The notes beneath the pieces were generated by a model. That model made no database searches and had not been told where the DNA came from. It worked only from the letters and a program-made list of their open reading frames with translations. Shown one piece after another: positions 1-11,505 of a DNA stretch of 64,000 nt (the stretch's first letter is position 1; each line of letters begins with the position of its first letter). The stretch comes from Simmondsia chinensis. Lineage: Eukaryota > Streptophyta > Magnoliopsida > Caryophyllales > Simmondsiaceae. Made by a program: the position numbers and the translations under genes. The DNA lies in the NCBI GenBank assembly GCA_018398585.1, contig JAGTTD010000019.1, positions 11,059,838 to 11,123,837 on the forward strand, written 5' to 3'.

Positions 1-1570
1 GAAAAATGTTTAGCTCAATGCCGGTTTTTGATACTAAGGTTGGATCATTGACACCTTTGTTCATAAAAAGAGAAGGGAGAGAACACACCTTTCATCTGAC
101 TTTGTCAGATTTCACCTGCAGAGTGAAGCTACTAGGGCCATTGCAAACATGAAAGGATGATGGTTAGCTAGATTGAAGATCAGTGTTTAATGGGTCATTC
201 ATTGCAAAAGATCTACTACTTCAGCTTACTACCAACATAGGCAAGATCATAATAACCATCTCAATTAAGATCCTACATGTACTCAGGACTACCGGAACAA
301 AAAGAACAGAATAACTTATGCTGCAATGGTCAACCAAGTGTAAGATGACACAACAACAAGACATCATAGAAGGTTTGGCTATAATAATCGAAGTAAAGTC
401 TCAAAGGGAGGCTTGCTACTCTACTACGTAAACTTCATCATGATACCGAGAAACAAAGCCAACAATAGCTTGTGGTGGCTAGTATCAACAGGAGTATAGA
501 AACTCGGGTGAACTGATGATTAATTACTTATTTAATAGAAGATGAAGCACTAGATAATGTTCTTACTTTTATTATGAATACAATCTACAAGGATTGGTCC
601 TTAGAAGAGTAAGTGCAAGTACATTCATACTAACTTATGACTCAGATCAATCAGTGGAATTTTACCTTGGTTCAAAAAACATATATGCTACTTTGCTAGT
701 TAAAAAGGATGTATTGTTACTCTGGTCAAACCCTTCGCTCAATGAATAGAAAAGTCTGAATCAAGATGCACGGATTACTAATCCAATGGTGGACAAAGCA
801 ATGTTTTCACATATAGCTAAAATATGAGGTAAATTTGTCTAAACTGATACCAGAACCTTAGTGATGAGATGCTTATAGATGGTATGGGTGCTTATTGAAA
901 TAAGATCATCACCAATCATTCAACAGGTGGTCCAACTTCGATTTAGTGAAGCACTTTGTTTGATCTTTGTGAAAGAAGGAAATTCAAAAATGCTCTCGGA
1001 TTACTTTATCGACATAATCGCCACTGCCATGTTGGACTAGAAACAGACAACATCCAATCGACTAGCACAAGGGCGTCGGGGATAGTAATTGTCCTAGCTT
1101 TATTCATTCGACCAAGGGTCAATAGTAGAGGAAAGAATCCCCAGGTATCGAGGCACAAAATGAAATTGTCTGCACCCTCCAAACGCACACAACTAGAAGC
1201 TTGGGGGATTTTGGAAAATTTGACGTGCCTTCGTCAAGATTGGAAAATGAGATATGGGAGCTCATAATATCTTGTGGTGAAAGTTGGGCGGTACAACTAG
1301 CACTTCATTGTGGTGGGCATCTTACGGGTAGGAGGGCTTAGGGCTCTCATGGCCCCTTTGTGACCCCCTCCCCATTCCATGTTATGGTTTCTGCCAGAAG
1401 CTCAATATCATTTGTCCTATTTGGGTTCTCGCTCACCATCCATCTTTTAAGCAATCCAATTCGCATTTTCCTTGTCCCCTGTAACCCAAATCGATCAACA
1501 CTATTTTTATTCCTTACCTTGGTATGAGAATTTTGTGGTTGACATAACTGGATCTCATGACTAGAGCCGC
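1..1570. other. Left-edge stretch with no supportable gene
   Basis: No reading frame here carries a domain I recognise with confidence. A short conceptual translation near position 80-135 reads HTFHLTLSDFTCRVKLLG. It faintly resembles the start of plant mobile domain (transposase-derived) proteins, but stops follow soon after. The sequence ends abruptly at 1571, where similarity to the 3' LTR of the Athila-like element begins, so this is probably unrelated DNA joined to a truncated LTR. Function unknown. Confidence 0.4.
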
Positions 1571-2449
1571 TTCTCTGACTTCTACACCGCCTCAATTCTC
1601 AGCTCTCTCTCAATTTTCCTTTTTTGTCTAAATTCATTTTCCTTTTTTTATTTTCCAAATTTGGAACAAGAGTGAAATTAGTGAAAAACCGACATGAGTT
1701 CATTCATCTTCTCTTTCACTGGTTTATTCTTGATGGAGAGTTAACTTGTTCTCTAAGCTTAGATAAAGTCTTAGCCTTTACTTCTGTATTACTTTTAATT
1801 TTGGGATAATTTGTTTGCTACATGAATTACTTGATTGTGAGAAATATTTTGAAGTATTATGCTTTAATTTTTTATTCAATTGAGATGATTATTGAGTTTG
1901 TAACCTTTGATCGTTGATGTTGATATTTATAAATTAATTCCGTGTGCTTGTAGCCTTAGGATTTATTAATCAAGTAATAGTATTCACCGAATTGTTAATT
2001 GAAGCCTATCTTCCCTATGATTTAGTTAGATAGGGTTAATACGCGATAATTTTTCTATGCTTTAATTAGATATGGTCAATACACGATACTAACAACATCT
2101 CCTTAATAGGTTGAAACTTGTAGCTTCAACCACTACCAGTATGACAATCAATAATACCAATTTAAGAGTTAACGCAAAAATAATTGGCTAATGATGGATT
2201 CAAAACCCTAGGTTTCAATTTCCTACTCTATTCTCCTTTAGAAATAGAATTTCTTAATTTAATTGTTGTTTTCTTAGATTAATTAACATAAAACCCCTTA
2301 ATTTTTCTCAAATCAATTTAGGTCATAAATTAAATTAATGTACTCTGAGTCCCTGTGGTTCTACACCCTCTCGCCCTAGACTTCAATTTAGATGTGTTTA
2401 GTGGATAGGATTTTATAGTAATTTTTGATAGATGTAGGAAAACACATCA
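1571..2449 (+). repeat. 5' LTR of the Athila-like element, 5'-truncated
   Basis: This segment aligns along its length with 9597-10452, for example the shared stretch around 1800-2000 and 9835-10030. It ends in ACACATCA six bases before the primer-binding site. The first 800 or so bases expected from the 3' LTR (start TGATGCATTCG at 6765) are absent here, so the LTR is truncated on its left. Confidence 0.8.
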
Positions 2450-2455
2450 AGATTT

Positions 2456-2473
2456 TGGCGCCGTTGCCGGGGA
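2456..2473 (+). promoter_or_regulatory. Primer-binding site (tRNA-Asp type)
   Basis: The sequence TGGCGCCGTTGCCGGGGA is complementary to the 3' end of plant tRNA-Asp plus CCA. It lies six bases after the 5' LTR end. This primer type is characteristic of Athila-like gypsy elements. Confidence 0.85.
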
Positions 2474-2779
2474 CTAAGCAACGTTCTTGACTTATTTTTT
2501 GATTTTCTTTGATTTCTAATCAATTAATTTTTATTTTTTTAACGTAGGTTTTTAAGTTAGAATTTTGATTTTAAGTCAATTTGTTTATTTTATGTCGTGG
2601 GTTTCATTGTTTCTTAGCTTAGGATTTAGGATTAATTTCAAGTTATTACTTTTGTGATTTTGTTGAGGGCTAGATTCTTATTTGTATTTTTGTTTAGTTT
2701 TTAGTGTTGTAATTTTTTGTGTTTTTCTATTTCTAGAATTTTTTGTGATTTTAATTGCTTTTTTTCCTGTAAGTTTGTA

Positions 2780-3459
2780 ATGGATGAACAACCACGTGCA
2801 CTGGAGTATTTTAGTCCCATCACATATGGCTCACCCTAATGCATTAGGTTGCCACCTATAGCCCAATAGTTTTAGCTCAAGCCACATACCATACAAATGC
2901 TTCTTACGTTCCATGGCTTAGGTAATGAGAACCCATATAATCATTTGAACAGTTTCATGGGGGTTTGGTCAACCTTCAGGATTGCTAAGTATTGGTTAGG
3001 CACCTTACCTAGTGGGACGATTCGTACTTGGACTCAAATTCAACAAGAGTTTCTTAAGAAATTCTATGCTATTAATAAGACCAACACTGCTAGGAGAGCC
3101 ATTATTTCCTTTGCACAACTTCTTAGTGAAGAGTTCCAAGAGAATTGGGAAGGTTTGGGGAACTTTTACAAGCTTGCGCACATCATGCTATCCCTAAATG
3201 GTAGCTAATCCAGAATTTTTATTATGGCTTGAATGAGAAGGGTCAACAAACTGTTGATGCCTCTTGTGGTGGTCAATTTCTTAGGAAAAATGAGGATGAG
3301 GGATGGAAACTTTTTGAATATTTGAATGAGAATTCACAACAATCAGCCACGCATGCACGTTTAAATGCTGCTAGGTTAAATAGAGGAGGAGTGCATGACG
3401 TTGCTTACACCTCCATCTTAGAGAAGAAGGTAGATTCTCTTGCATCTTTTGCGGAGTAA
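2780..3459 (+). pseudogene. gag (retrotransposon capsid) remnant of the Athila-like element
   Basis: The reading begins at ATG 2780 (MDEQPRALEYF), breaks, and resumes at 2897 with FHGLGNENPYNHLNSF and then SGTIRTWTQIQQEFLKKFY. This is the retrotransposon gag motif in which a conserved W and the EFLKKF helix are diagnostic. A second segment (3229-3459) continues with the usual downstream gag helix (GGQFLRKNEDEGWKLFEYL). Stops and frameshifts separate the pieces, so no intact capsid protein can be made. The gag of intact plant gypsy elements is considerably longer. Confidence 0.8.
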
Positions 3460-4035
3460 CTTAATGTGTCTAATGTTCCAAACATGCATGGTGTTTGCCC
3501 TATATGTTCTAGTGTTTCTCATTCCATACTTGATCGCCTCTTGGCTTCACCTTATGCTGAGTGGTCACAGGAACAAGTTGATGCAGCCCAAGGATTATCA
3601 AGGAATGACTTGTACTCAATACATACAATCCATGCTGGATAAACCATCCAAACTTCTCCTGGAGGCAAAGAGGAGAAGGACAATTCCTGCAACAATAACC
3701 GAATCCATGATCTCAACAATCTGGTATGCGACGACCTTTTGGTTTTTAACAGCAAGGGTATGCTTCTAACTACTTTCAACCTTCTAGATTAAGCTCCAAT
3801 TCGAATTTTTAAGAGAAGGTCTTGAGTGCGCTGAAAGGTTTAGAAGCTAATTAGCAACTCCTCCACTCCCATACACAATTGATTTGAAAGCTAGAAACCC
3901 AAATAGGCTAGCTAGCTAACGCTTGCCGTAGGAGAGATGAGAGAAGACTCCCCTAGCCATGCTATAGAGAACCCTAGGAATCGTGTGAGGTAAGACAACT
4001 ATCTTCTCCATTAAGAGCAAGCAAATTCTATTGGA

Positions 4036-5028
4036 GTGTTAAGAAGTGTGAAGGAAGTTAACAATAGGGTGAGTGCTGAGAGTGAAGTATCCATGAGTGG
4101 TGAGGGAGAAGAGAAGAGCAAGGAAAGAGAGAAGGAGACCGATGAGGCCATGCACCCTTCTTCCATTCCTAAAGCTTATGATTTTCCTTCCTCGTATGAA
4201 CTTAAAGTGACCTTCCTCCAAGTTTTAGTTACACCACATCCAAATGGAAAGGACAAGAAGTGGGAAGACATTTTGGAGATTTTTAGGCAAGTAAAGATTA
4301 ACATTCCCCTTCTTAATGCTATCAAACAAATCCCGGCCTATGCGAAGTTCATTAAGGACCTGCTGAACCAAAAGAGGCGATCTAAAGCACTTCTGCCTAA
4401 GAAAGTGTTTTTAGCCAAGCAAGTGAGCTCCATTCTGAAGTGTGACACTCCAATTAAGTACAAAGACCCTGGTGTCCCCACCATCTTTTGTTTACTTGGA
4501 GACTACCCGATTGATAAAGCTTTATTGGACTTAGGAGTGAATGTCAACATTATTCATTACTCGGTTTATGAGAAGTTAGGCCTGGGAGAGTTGCAAACTA
4601 CCACGGTGACCTTGTAGCTAGCAGATAGATCAACTAGAATCCCCCGTGGTTAGCTAAATAACGTGCTTGTGAAGGGAGACAAAGCCCTTTTTGTTGCTAA
4701 TTTTTTTGTGCTTGATATGGAACCTTCTAGTCATTCGAAAAACCATATCTCTATCATTCTAGTTCGGCCTTTCTTAGATATGACCAATTCCACCATTAAC
4801 TATAGGTCCAGGGTAATGGATGTTAGTTTTGCAAACATGGTTATTAGATTGAACATTTTTAAAGCTTCGTTGTTACCCACTAGTGAGGATGAGTCGGATT
4901 GTTTCTATGTGGATGTTGTTAATGATTTAGATGACCAAACACCCCCTATCCTAGTTAGTGATCCCCTTGGTGAGAATGCTAAACCTTCTAGAGAGATACA
5001 ACGATGGTCAAACCCTAACATGAAATAA
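4036..5028 (+). pseudogene. Retropepsin (aspartic protease) region of the Athila-like element
   Basis: Two frames (4036-4617 and 4663-5028) together give the protease region. The first is charged and low in complexity at its start, then reads AKFIKDLLNQKRR and later LLDLGVNVNIIHYSVYEKLG. That corresponds to the active-site DxGA region of plant gypsy proteases, here changed to DLGV. The second reads VLDMEPSSHSKNHISIILVR, then PFLDMTNSTINYRSRVMDVS, matching the segment usually written GRPFLATA. The active-site change and the stop between frames argue against activity. Confidence 0.8.
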
Positions 5029-5031
5029 GTT

Positions 5032-5460
5032 TTGGGTTGGGAGAAGAATCACCTTATGGTTCAAGAGGGAATTATATTAGGTCATAGGGTGTTTAAGGAG
5101 GGTATTGAGATTGATAAGACTAAGGTTGATTTGATTGTTAACTCACCTCCTCCCTCAAATGTAAAGCAAGTTAGAGCCTTCCTAGGTCATGTGAGTTTCT
5201 ATAGAAGATTCATTAAGGACTATGGGAAGTTATCCAGGTCATTAACTAGTTTGTTAGTTAAGGACATATATTTTGAGTTTGATGAGTCTTGGTTAGAAGC
5301 TTTTCATAAGCTTCGGTCTATGCTTTTTGCTGCCCCCATTAGGCATCCACCCGATTACTCTCTTCCTCTTGAAATCATGTGCGACGCTTCAGATTTTTCT
5401 TTGGGTGTTTTTTTAGGTGAGCTCAATGTAGTAGTTTCTTTGGTTGATGTCATTACTTGA
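5032..5460 (+). pseudogene. Reverse transcriptase C-terminus and start of RNase H, Athila-like
   Basis: The translation WEKNHLMVQEGIILGHRVF, then PPPSNVKQVRAFLGHVSFYR, RFIKDYGKLSRSL and LEIMCDASDFSLGVFLG, is the thumb/connection part of gypsy RT followed by the first RNase H strand (with its D). The catalytic palm with YxDD, which should lie before it, is absent: the protease frame ends at 5028 and this begins at 5032. An internal deletion has therefore removed most of RT. RNase H stops at 5460 and no integrase follows. Confidence 0.85.
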
Positions 5461-6764
5461 TCTTCACTGGACTCATTGCACTCGGCTGAAGGCGTAAAAC
5501 TTAGTGCTACTAGGAGGTAGTCTAGGTTGTTATTTCTTGCTTTTAGCTTTGATTTTGAACTAATTAGTTGTTTGGAGTCTTGTTTCTCTCTTTTCAGGTT
5601 CTTGTCCCGTGTTGGAGGAATCATACATACTTGTTCACGCCCTTTCACGATCATTGCCTTCTCATGTTGTATTGTTCCACCTCACCTCTATCTTGTGCTT
5701 TAATGCTTTATGTTGTCATATTGAGGACAATGCATCATTTATGTATGGGGATAAAGCTCATTTGTATGTGCTCATTTTTGGTTAAATATTTAATATTTTT
5801 GTGCATTTTGAGCGTGCGTTATAACCTTTTAGCCAAGTTTTTCCTTGATTGATGTATATGTTAGAACAATGAATAGGATTTATTATTTATTTCCTTTTCT
5901 CGATTCCGTGAAATTAAATAATTCTCCTCCATACTTGTTAGGAAGTATCGTTGATCGTTGTTGTTACTAATGGTCTCTACTTATGCCGCGCACGTATTCA
6001 CTATGCACTAGATCCTCTTGTCGTAGGAAATCTGAAAATTTTGAATAAACAATCTTATATGTCTTGAGCTTTATTTGCTTGCCCTATTGGCTTATCCCAA
6101 TCCTTGCCTCTGCTTATCGATTAATGTCAGTTGTAATGTTGAGGAACTCATTTTGCAAAAGTCCAAAAATTGGATAGAAAGAAAAAGAGGAAACAAAACA
6201 AAAAAGAAAAAGAAAAGAAATGGCAAAAAATGAAAGAAAAAAAAAAGAGCTTCCTCCAAAGGAAAAAAAAGCAAAAGAAAAAGAAGAAAGTGAAAATTAA
6301 TGTGCATTCTTGATTAAGTTGTTCTTCTTTTGTGCTATATTGAGGTCAAAATATTGTAGAGCGGTCACTCATTACACTTAGAATTCTCTATGTTTGAGCA
6401 TATATTTAGGTGGTGTAGGTATACAAAACCTTGGTATATTTGGTTGGATGCAAGAATTTGAGGAGATTTCATGGCATAAGATTCCACTCACTTCCACTTG
6501 TGTGCTTAAATTGCTTTAGTAGTTTCTACATGGTTAATCCAGCCGAAACCATCACAAATCATAGGTTCTATCAAACAGTCACACCTGCAGAATTCTTTGA
6601 TAAGTTTTGAAGTTTAATTACTTGAATTCATGGAACTAGAAAATGCTCTATATGATTGAATCTTATCTTGAATTATAATGGCAAAAGTTGGGATAGTTGG
6701 TGCTTGAGTCTTTGTCTATCCTATGCTTTGCTCGAGGACTAGCAAAGGCTAAGTATGGGGGTAT
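5461..6764 (+). other. 3' untranslated region of the Athila-like element with purine-rich tract and PPT
   Basis: This stretch contains no domain. A strongly purine-rich tract occupies roughly 6165-6295. The polypurine tract AGTATGGGGGTAT (6752-6764) lies directly before the LTR start TGATG at 6765. Both are usual for the 3' end of Athila-type elements. Confidence 0.7.
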
Positions 6765-9700
6765 TGATGCATTCGTATTTACGCATCTTTTAGTTGCAAT
6801 TTTAGCTCTTTTGCACATGTTTGGTTATCATATCCTAACTTTGGCAATTTTTATGTTTTATAGGTTCGAATATTAAAGTTTCTTAGATTGTCAAACTTTG
6901 GTGCAAACAAGACAAATTCGATACGTGGGCAATTAAATCAAGTCAGTCGAAGACTGGAACGAGATCGTATTGTTGCGGAAAACATGAATTTTGTTGGAAA
7001 AATAAACTCTGATGCTGACTATTGGGTTCACAGTTCTCAACTGTGGTCACAACAACAAGCACCTATTAGAGCACTTAGAGTAGGATACTCTCCTCACTAC
7101 CTCAGCCCGGTCGGAGGGTCACGCTTTGTTACACCTCATATGCGAGAGTTCCCGGGAATAGGTTTATCTCTATAAACCCTTTGCTCTAATACCTTTTGTT
7201 GGGACGAATTTTAAAAATTCTCCCCTGTTTTATAAAGTTAATGCAGCAGAATAGGTTTAGAATTCATAACTCTAAACCTAGGGTCGATTTAAAATTCCTA
7301 ATTTTAAATCTACTGACTTAAATTCATAATTTAAATCAACAGATCTAAATTCTTTAATTTAGATCTACAGGCCTTTTACTCTAATACATTTATAACAATA
7401 CATAAACTTTAAACAGGCATAAAAAACAAATACTATAAATAAATAGAAAAGCGAAAAGAATAAGGAAAGAACATACCTGAAATTGCTCCAATAATAAAGA
7501 ATACTAAGACAATCGAGACCCTGTGATCTTCTATACAATGACCTCGAACTGGCCAGAGAGTGGGCTCCAAAAAATATTAAAATGAGGAAAGAAAAATTTT
7601 AACAGGAATTTTTCTCTCCAATTGGGTCTCCAAAACAATTCCAGAAACCCAAAATAATTTATTTGAATTGAATACCAAGCCTCTGAAATAGGTACCTCTA
7701 TTTATAAGAGTATACCGGAGAGAAAAAATTTAATTAATTCGATGTGGGATTCGCAGTTAATAAGCAAAACGCAGCGTATCATCCAAAAGCAATTCAAAAC
7801 GCTGTGTTTCACTCCAGAGAAGAAAAGGCATGAGTTTATGTCGCGTGGAACGTGGTGGCCCCGGATTTGTGGCCCCGCGCTCACGCGGATACGCGTATCG
7901 CTCGCTGGTTGGTTCATCCCCGAAGGTGCGGATTGATCCCTGATAAATGCGATTTTTTATTTATTTATTTATTTTTTCTTTGTTTCCCACATGTAAAAAT
8001 TTCATCTTATGAATTTTAATTTTTTAAAGATTATTTGATTTGTAATTTTTAATTTTTATTCATCTCATGATAATATTTTCCAAAATTAATTTATCCATCT
8101 CATAGATTAATAATTCATCTAATGAATTCTTTAATATTTTTTCGATGAAAATAAATACAGAGCCTTACACAGGGACTTCAGGGACAATTTAAATCTAGCT
8201 CTAAGTTGGTTAAATTAATCATCTCATAAAATAATTTAATTACCATTTAATGAGACTTAATTCTACTAAATAAATCTCACTGCACTCCAGCCTAAAACTA
8301 TTTATTTGATATCTTTCTAATAGACTGTGTTGATGACAACAACCCCTCTACTAGATGTCCATGACAAAGGATAAATATAACCACTACTATTATCCTTCTC
8401 ACAGCTTCTCCATTAGTTACTGACTTGCCCTTAACTAAATAATTCATTTATACTTGAACATATTCATTGTATAAATTCAAAATGTCAAACACTTGGAATA
8501 TTATGGCCAAAGTTTTTGAACTATTCAAATATTTACAAATCGACTAAGGGGGCATCTGTATCTTATAAAAGACTGTAGATTCCTTATTAAATGTGTGATC
8601 CTTGTCACACTTTACGCCGCTATCCAGTGTACGTGGGATTTCAGTCATTCATTTAGATCTTACTTATAGTACACCAATGTAACTGACGCTCCATGCACAA
8701 GTTCAAAATACCCTCAGAATTTAGAGTCGTTGTTCCAACAATACAATATGAATCACTCATTTCCGATAGTAGTCTAGAAATACGTAATCTACGTGGTCCA
8801 ACTCAGTGTGTCAATCTTATTAAACACACTAACCTAACACTTTTGGATCTCAATACACATGACCAAGACAAGTCATCTAAAGTGTCACGTTATAGTCTTA
8901 ACATACAAGTGGTCCAAACTTGTCTTCAACTACGAGTCTTTCAAACAACAATCCATACCATTTGGGCCAAGTCTATCTGTGGCTTAGTCTCATAAACCAC
9001 TTAGAACAAGCATGTAAATTGTAGTCTGAGGACTAAACCCATCTCATGTATGTTTCCAAAAGAAAATCATATGCAGTATAAATGCTCACATACACAAATT
9101 TAATTAGGAAATGACTGGGACTTCAATCTTATTTATTAACTAAAATAATATATCTAGAATAAATCTGAATTTCATGACACTGCTCCTAACACGTATGAGC
9201 ACCGTCGACCCACACACAGACCAGACCTCCACTGTCAGCCTCCACCACCGGCACCCAACAGCCCACCGTCATCACCTCTGCATGGAATCCCACTTCAAGC
9301 CTATAGTGAACACCTGCTTCCTTCAACATCAGCCCAACACACACACAGGCCCACATCTACATGCAAGCATCATCGCAAAGCCCACGTATAGCTCGACCTC
9401 TCGCACCTCCAGCTCAGCCCAAAATTAGTTAGGCCCATCACACCCACATGTCCACCTCTACCATAGTCCACAGCCTAGTACTAATGTACACCAGGCCCAA
9501 CTCAAGCCCGCAGGGTTTCGTGGCAGGACGGCATCGTTGAATTGAGGATTTAAGTTCTGGGTCTTTAGTTCTGATTTGGCTCTGTTTTGGGGGATTTTTC
9601 TCTGACTTTTGCACTGCCTCAATTCTTAGCTCTCTCTCAATTGTCTTATTCTTTCTCAATTTCTTTTGGTGTTATTCTTTTCCGTTAATTTGGAATGAGA

Positions 9701-10452
9701 GGGGAATTAGTGTGAAGATCGATATGAGTTCGTTACTCTCCTCTTTCATCGGTTCATCCTTAATTGAGAGCTAACTTGCTCTCTAGGATTAGATAAAGTC
9801 TTAGCCTTTTTAATTTGTATTACTCTTAATTTTGGGATAATTTCTTTGTTACATGAATTGCTTGATTGTGAGATATACTTTGAAGTATTATGCTTTAATT
9901 GCTTATTCAATTGAGATGATTATTGAGTTTGTAACATTTGATTCATTGATGTTGATATTTATAAATTAATTCTTTGTGCTTGTGACCTTAGGACTAATTT
10001 ATCAAGTAATAGTATTCACTAAATTGTTAATTTAAGTCTATCTTCCCCATGCTTTAGTTAGATAGGTCAATACGCGATACTAACAACATCTCCTTAGTAG
10101 GTTGGAGCTGGTAGTCTAAACCATTACCCGTGTGGCAATCAATAATCCCAATTTAAGAATTAATGCAAGAATAATTGGCTAATAAAATCCTAGGTTCCAT
10201 TTTCCTACTCGTTTCTCCTTTAGAAATAGAATTCCTTAGTTTAGTTGTCGTTTCCTTTAGTTTAGTTGTCGTTTCCTTAGATTAATTAACACAAAATCTC
10301 TTGATTTTTCTCAAATCAATTTAGGTCATAAATGAAATTCACGTACTCTTAGTTCCTGTGGCTCGACACTCTCTGGCCCTAGGATTCAATTTAGATGTGT
10401 TTAGTGGATATGGTTTTATATTAAATTTTAATAGACACAGAAAAACACATTA
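6765..10452 (+). repeat. 3' LTR of the Athila-like element, split by a nested LTR
   Basis: It starts TGATGCATTCG right after the polypurine tract and ends near ACACATTA at 10452, where the 5' LTR has ACACATCA. The TGATG/CATCA ends form the short inverted repeat expected of these LTRs. Taking out the inserted LTR at 7197-9191 leaves about 1.7 kb. Only the last 860 bases are matched by the truncated 5' LTR. A local direct duplication (TTAGTTTAGTTGTCGTTTCC, about 10235-10275) is present only in this copy. Confidence 0.7.
7197..9191 (-). mobile_element. LTR of a second retrotransposon with adjacent tRNA-Met primer site
   Basis: Read on the minus strand this 1995-bp segment starts TGTTAGGAGC (9191) and ends TCCCAACA (7197). 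That gives the TG...CA ends and near-perfect short inverted repeats of an LTR. Just beyond its end the minus strand reads GGTATTAGAGC (7183-7193), close to the initiator-tRNA-Met primer site TGGTATCAGAGC. It is therefore more likely the 5' LTR of a copia-type element with its interior lost or replaced than a clean solo LTR. I could not find a matching target-site duplication. Confidence 0.55.
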
Positions 10453-10473
10453 GGAGCAACGTGGAGAGGGTTG

Positions 10474-10590
10474 CTTAGCTTCATGGAAAGCACAAGAAAG
10501 GGAGATTCATGGGGATGGATCCAGTGAAGGCCCACGTTAGGGTAGTGGTGGATCTAGAAAGTTTAATCACTGGGACATATACTAATTGTC
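10474..10590 (+). pseudogene. F-box gene 3' fragment (copy A)
   Basis: The translation LHGKHKKGRFMG, then HVRVVVDLESLITG, matches the C-terminal end of the F-box pseudogene at 55627-56917 (LHGIHKKGRFVG, HVRVVVDLESLFTG). Everything upstream is missing because the Athila-like LTR ends at 10452. Copy B has a stop soon after this motif; copy A has lost that stop. Confidence 0.7.
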
Positions 10591-10997
10591 AGGGGAGAAT
10601 CAAAAAATTTAATGAAACAGGGTCTATATTTATAATAAAAAAATAATAGTGATTAAATATATAAATACATATGTAAGTATGTCACAAAAATATGCGAGAA
10701 ATATGGAAGAATTGAGGAGTCAAATTTGAACTAAGAGCATTTGAAAGCAAAAAATGTAGACAAAATTAAAAATGAGACAATTTGTGTACTAAAAATTAAA
10801 TTGAGTATAGGATTTCAATATTATAGTGTCCGTATTCAAAATAAAATTAAAAATAAAAATAAATAATGTAAATATAATATACAAATAATGCATTAAAAAT
10901 TGAGAATATATATATATATATATACACTTCTATAATATACTTCTACTAATACAGCCGAAAAAATTGCATGTAAATCAAATAGAATCATTAAAAACTA

Positions 10998-11429
10998 TGA
11001 GGAAATATAGAATCCTAAGTACTTAATTCGAATCAAATAATATTACAAACAAGAAGTAATATAGATAAAAGAAAACAAAAAATAATAACACAATAATTTA
11101 CATGGAAACTTCTCTATAATCGAAAGGGGAGAAAACCACGAGCGAGGATGGAGAATTTTATTGGTTTAAGAATAGAAGAATTACAATCACTTCTCTCTCT
11201 CTCTCTCTATGATGACGGCGGTGCTCACTTTGAATTGGATACTCAATACATAATCCTACGGCACGTATATATACTCGCGTAATTTCGGCTCCTGATCGAT
11301 CGGTGGACTCTCTGGACGCAGGGGTCCTTTACGTAACATTCTCAATCGATCGACCTCTTCTCCCAATCGATCGAGGTACTCTCGACACGCTTCCTCTTAG
11401 AACTACAAACTTGAGGCATAAACCTAACA
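10998..11429 (-). repeat. 3' LTR of the Tork copia
   Basis: This 432-bp repeat aligns end to end with 15519-15950. It includes a CT microsatellite and paired words resembling CGATCGATCGG. On the minus strand it is preceded by a weak polypurine tract (AAGGTAGCGATT). Confidence 0.9.
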
Positions 11430-11505
11430 AATCGCTACCTTGACTCAAATTCGATCACTGAAATAAAATATCTCCACCTTCTCCAATAACACCCCCACAC
11501 CGGGG

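Larger units (their letters stand above)
1571..10452 (+). mobile_element. Athila-like Ty3/gypsy retrotransposon, degraded and internally deleted
   Basis: Seen directly: two related LTR segments about 8 kb apart (1571-2449 and 9597-10452), a primer-binding site just inside the left LTR, and gag, retropepsin and RT/RNase H remnants in the order expected of gypsy. A purine tract then leads into a second LTR that starts TGATG. Known for the lineage: a primer site matching tRNA-Asp and long LTRs are typical of Athila elements. Most of the RT core and all of the integrase are missing, frames are broken, and the LTR segments differ by something like a tenth, so this is an old non-autonomous copy. 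The 3' LTR is split by another LTR at 7197-9191. The right end abuts the tail of an F-box pseudogene, which suggests insertion into that gene followed by loss of the left flank. Confidence 0.85.

Noticed and set aside
9174..9428. Histidine/threonine-rich protein
   Set aside because: It lies inside the 3' LTR of the Athila-like element in a CCACCAC/CCCAACAC-rich segment; no domain, and it starts within the end of the nested LTR.
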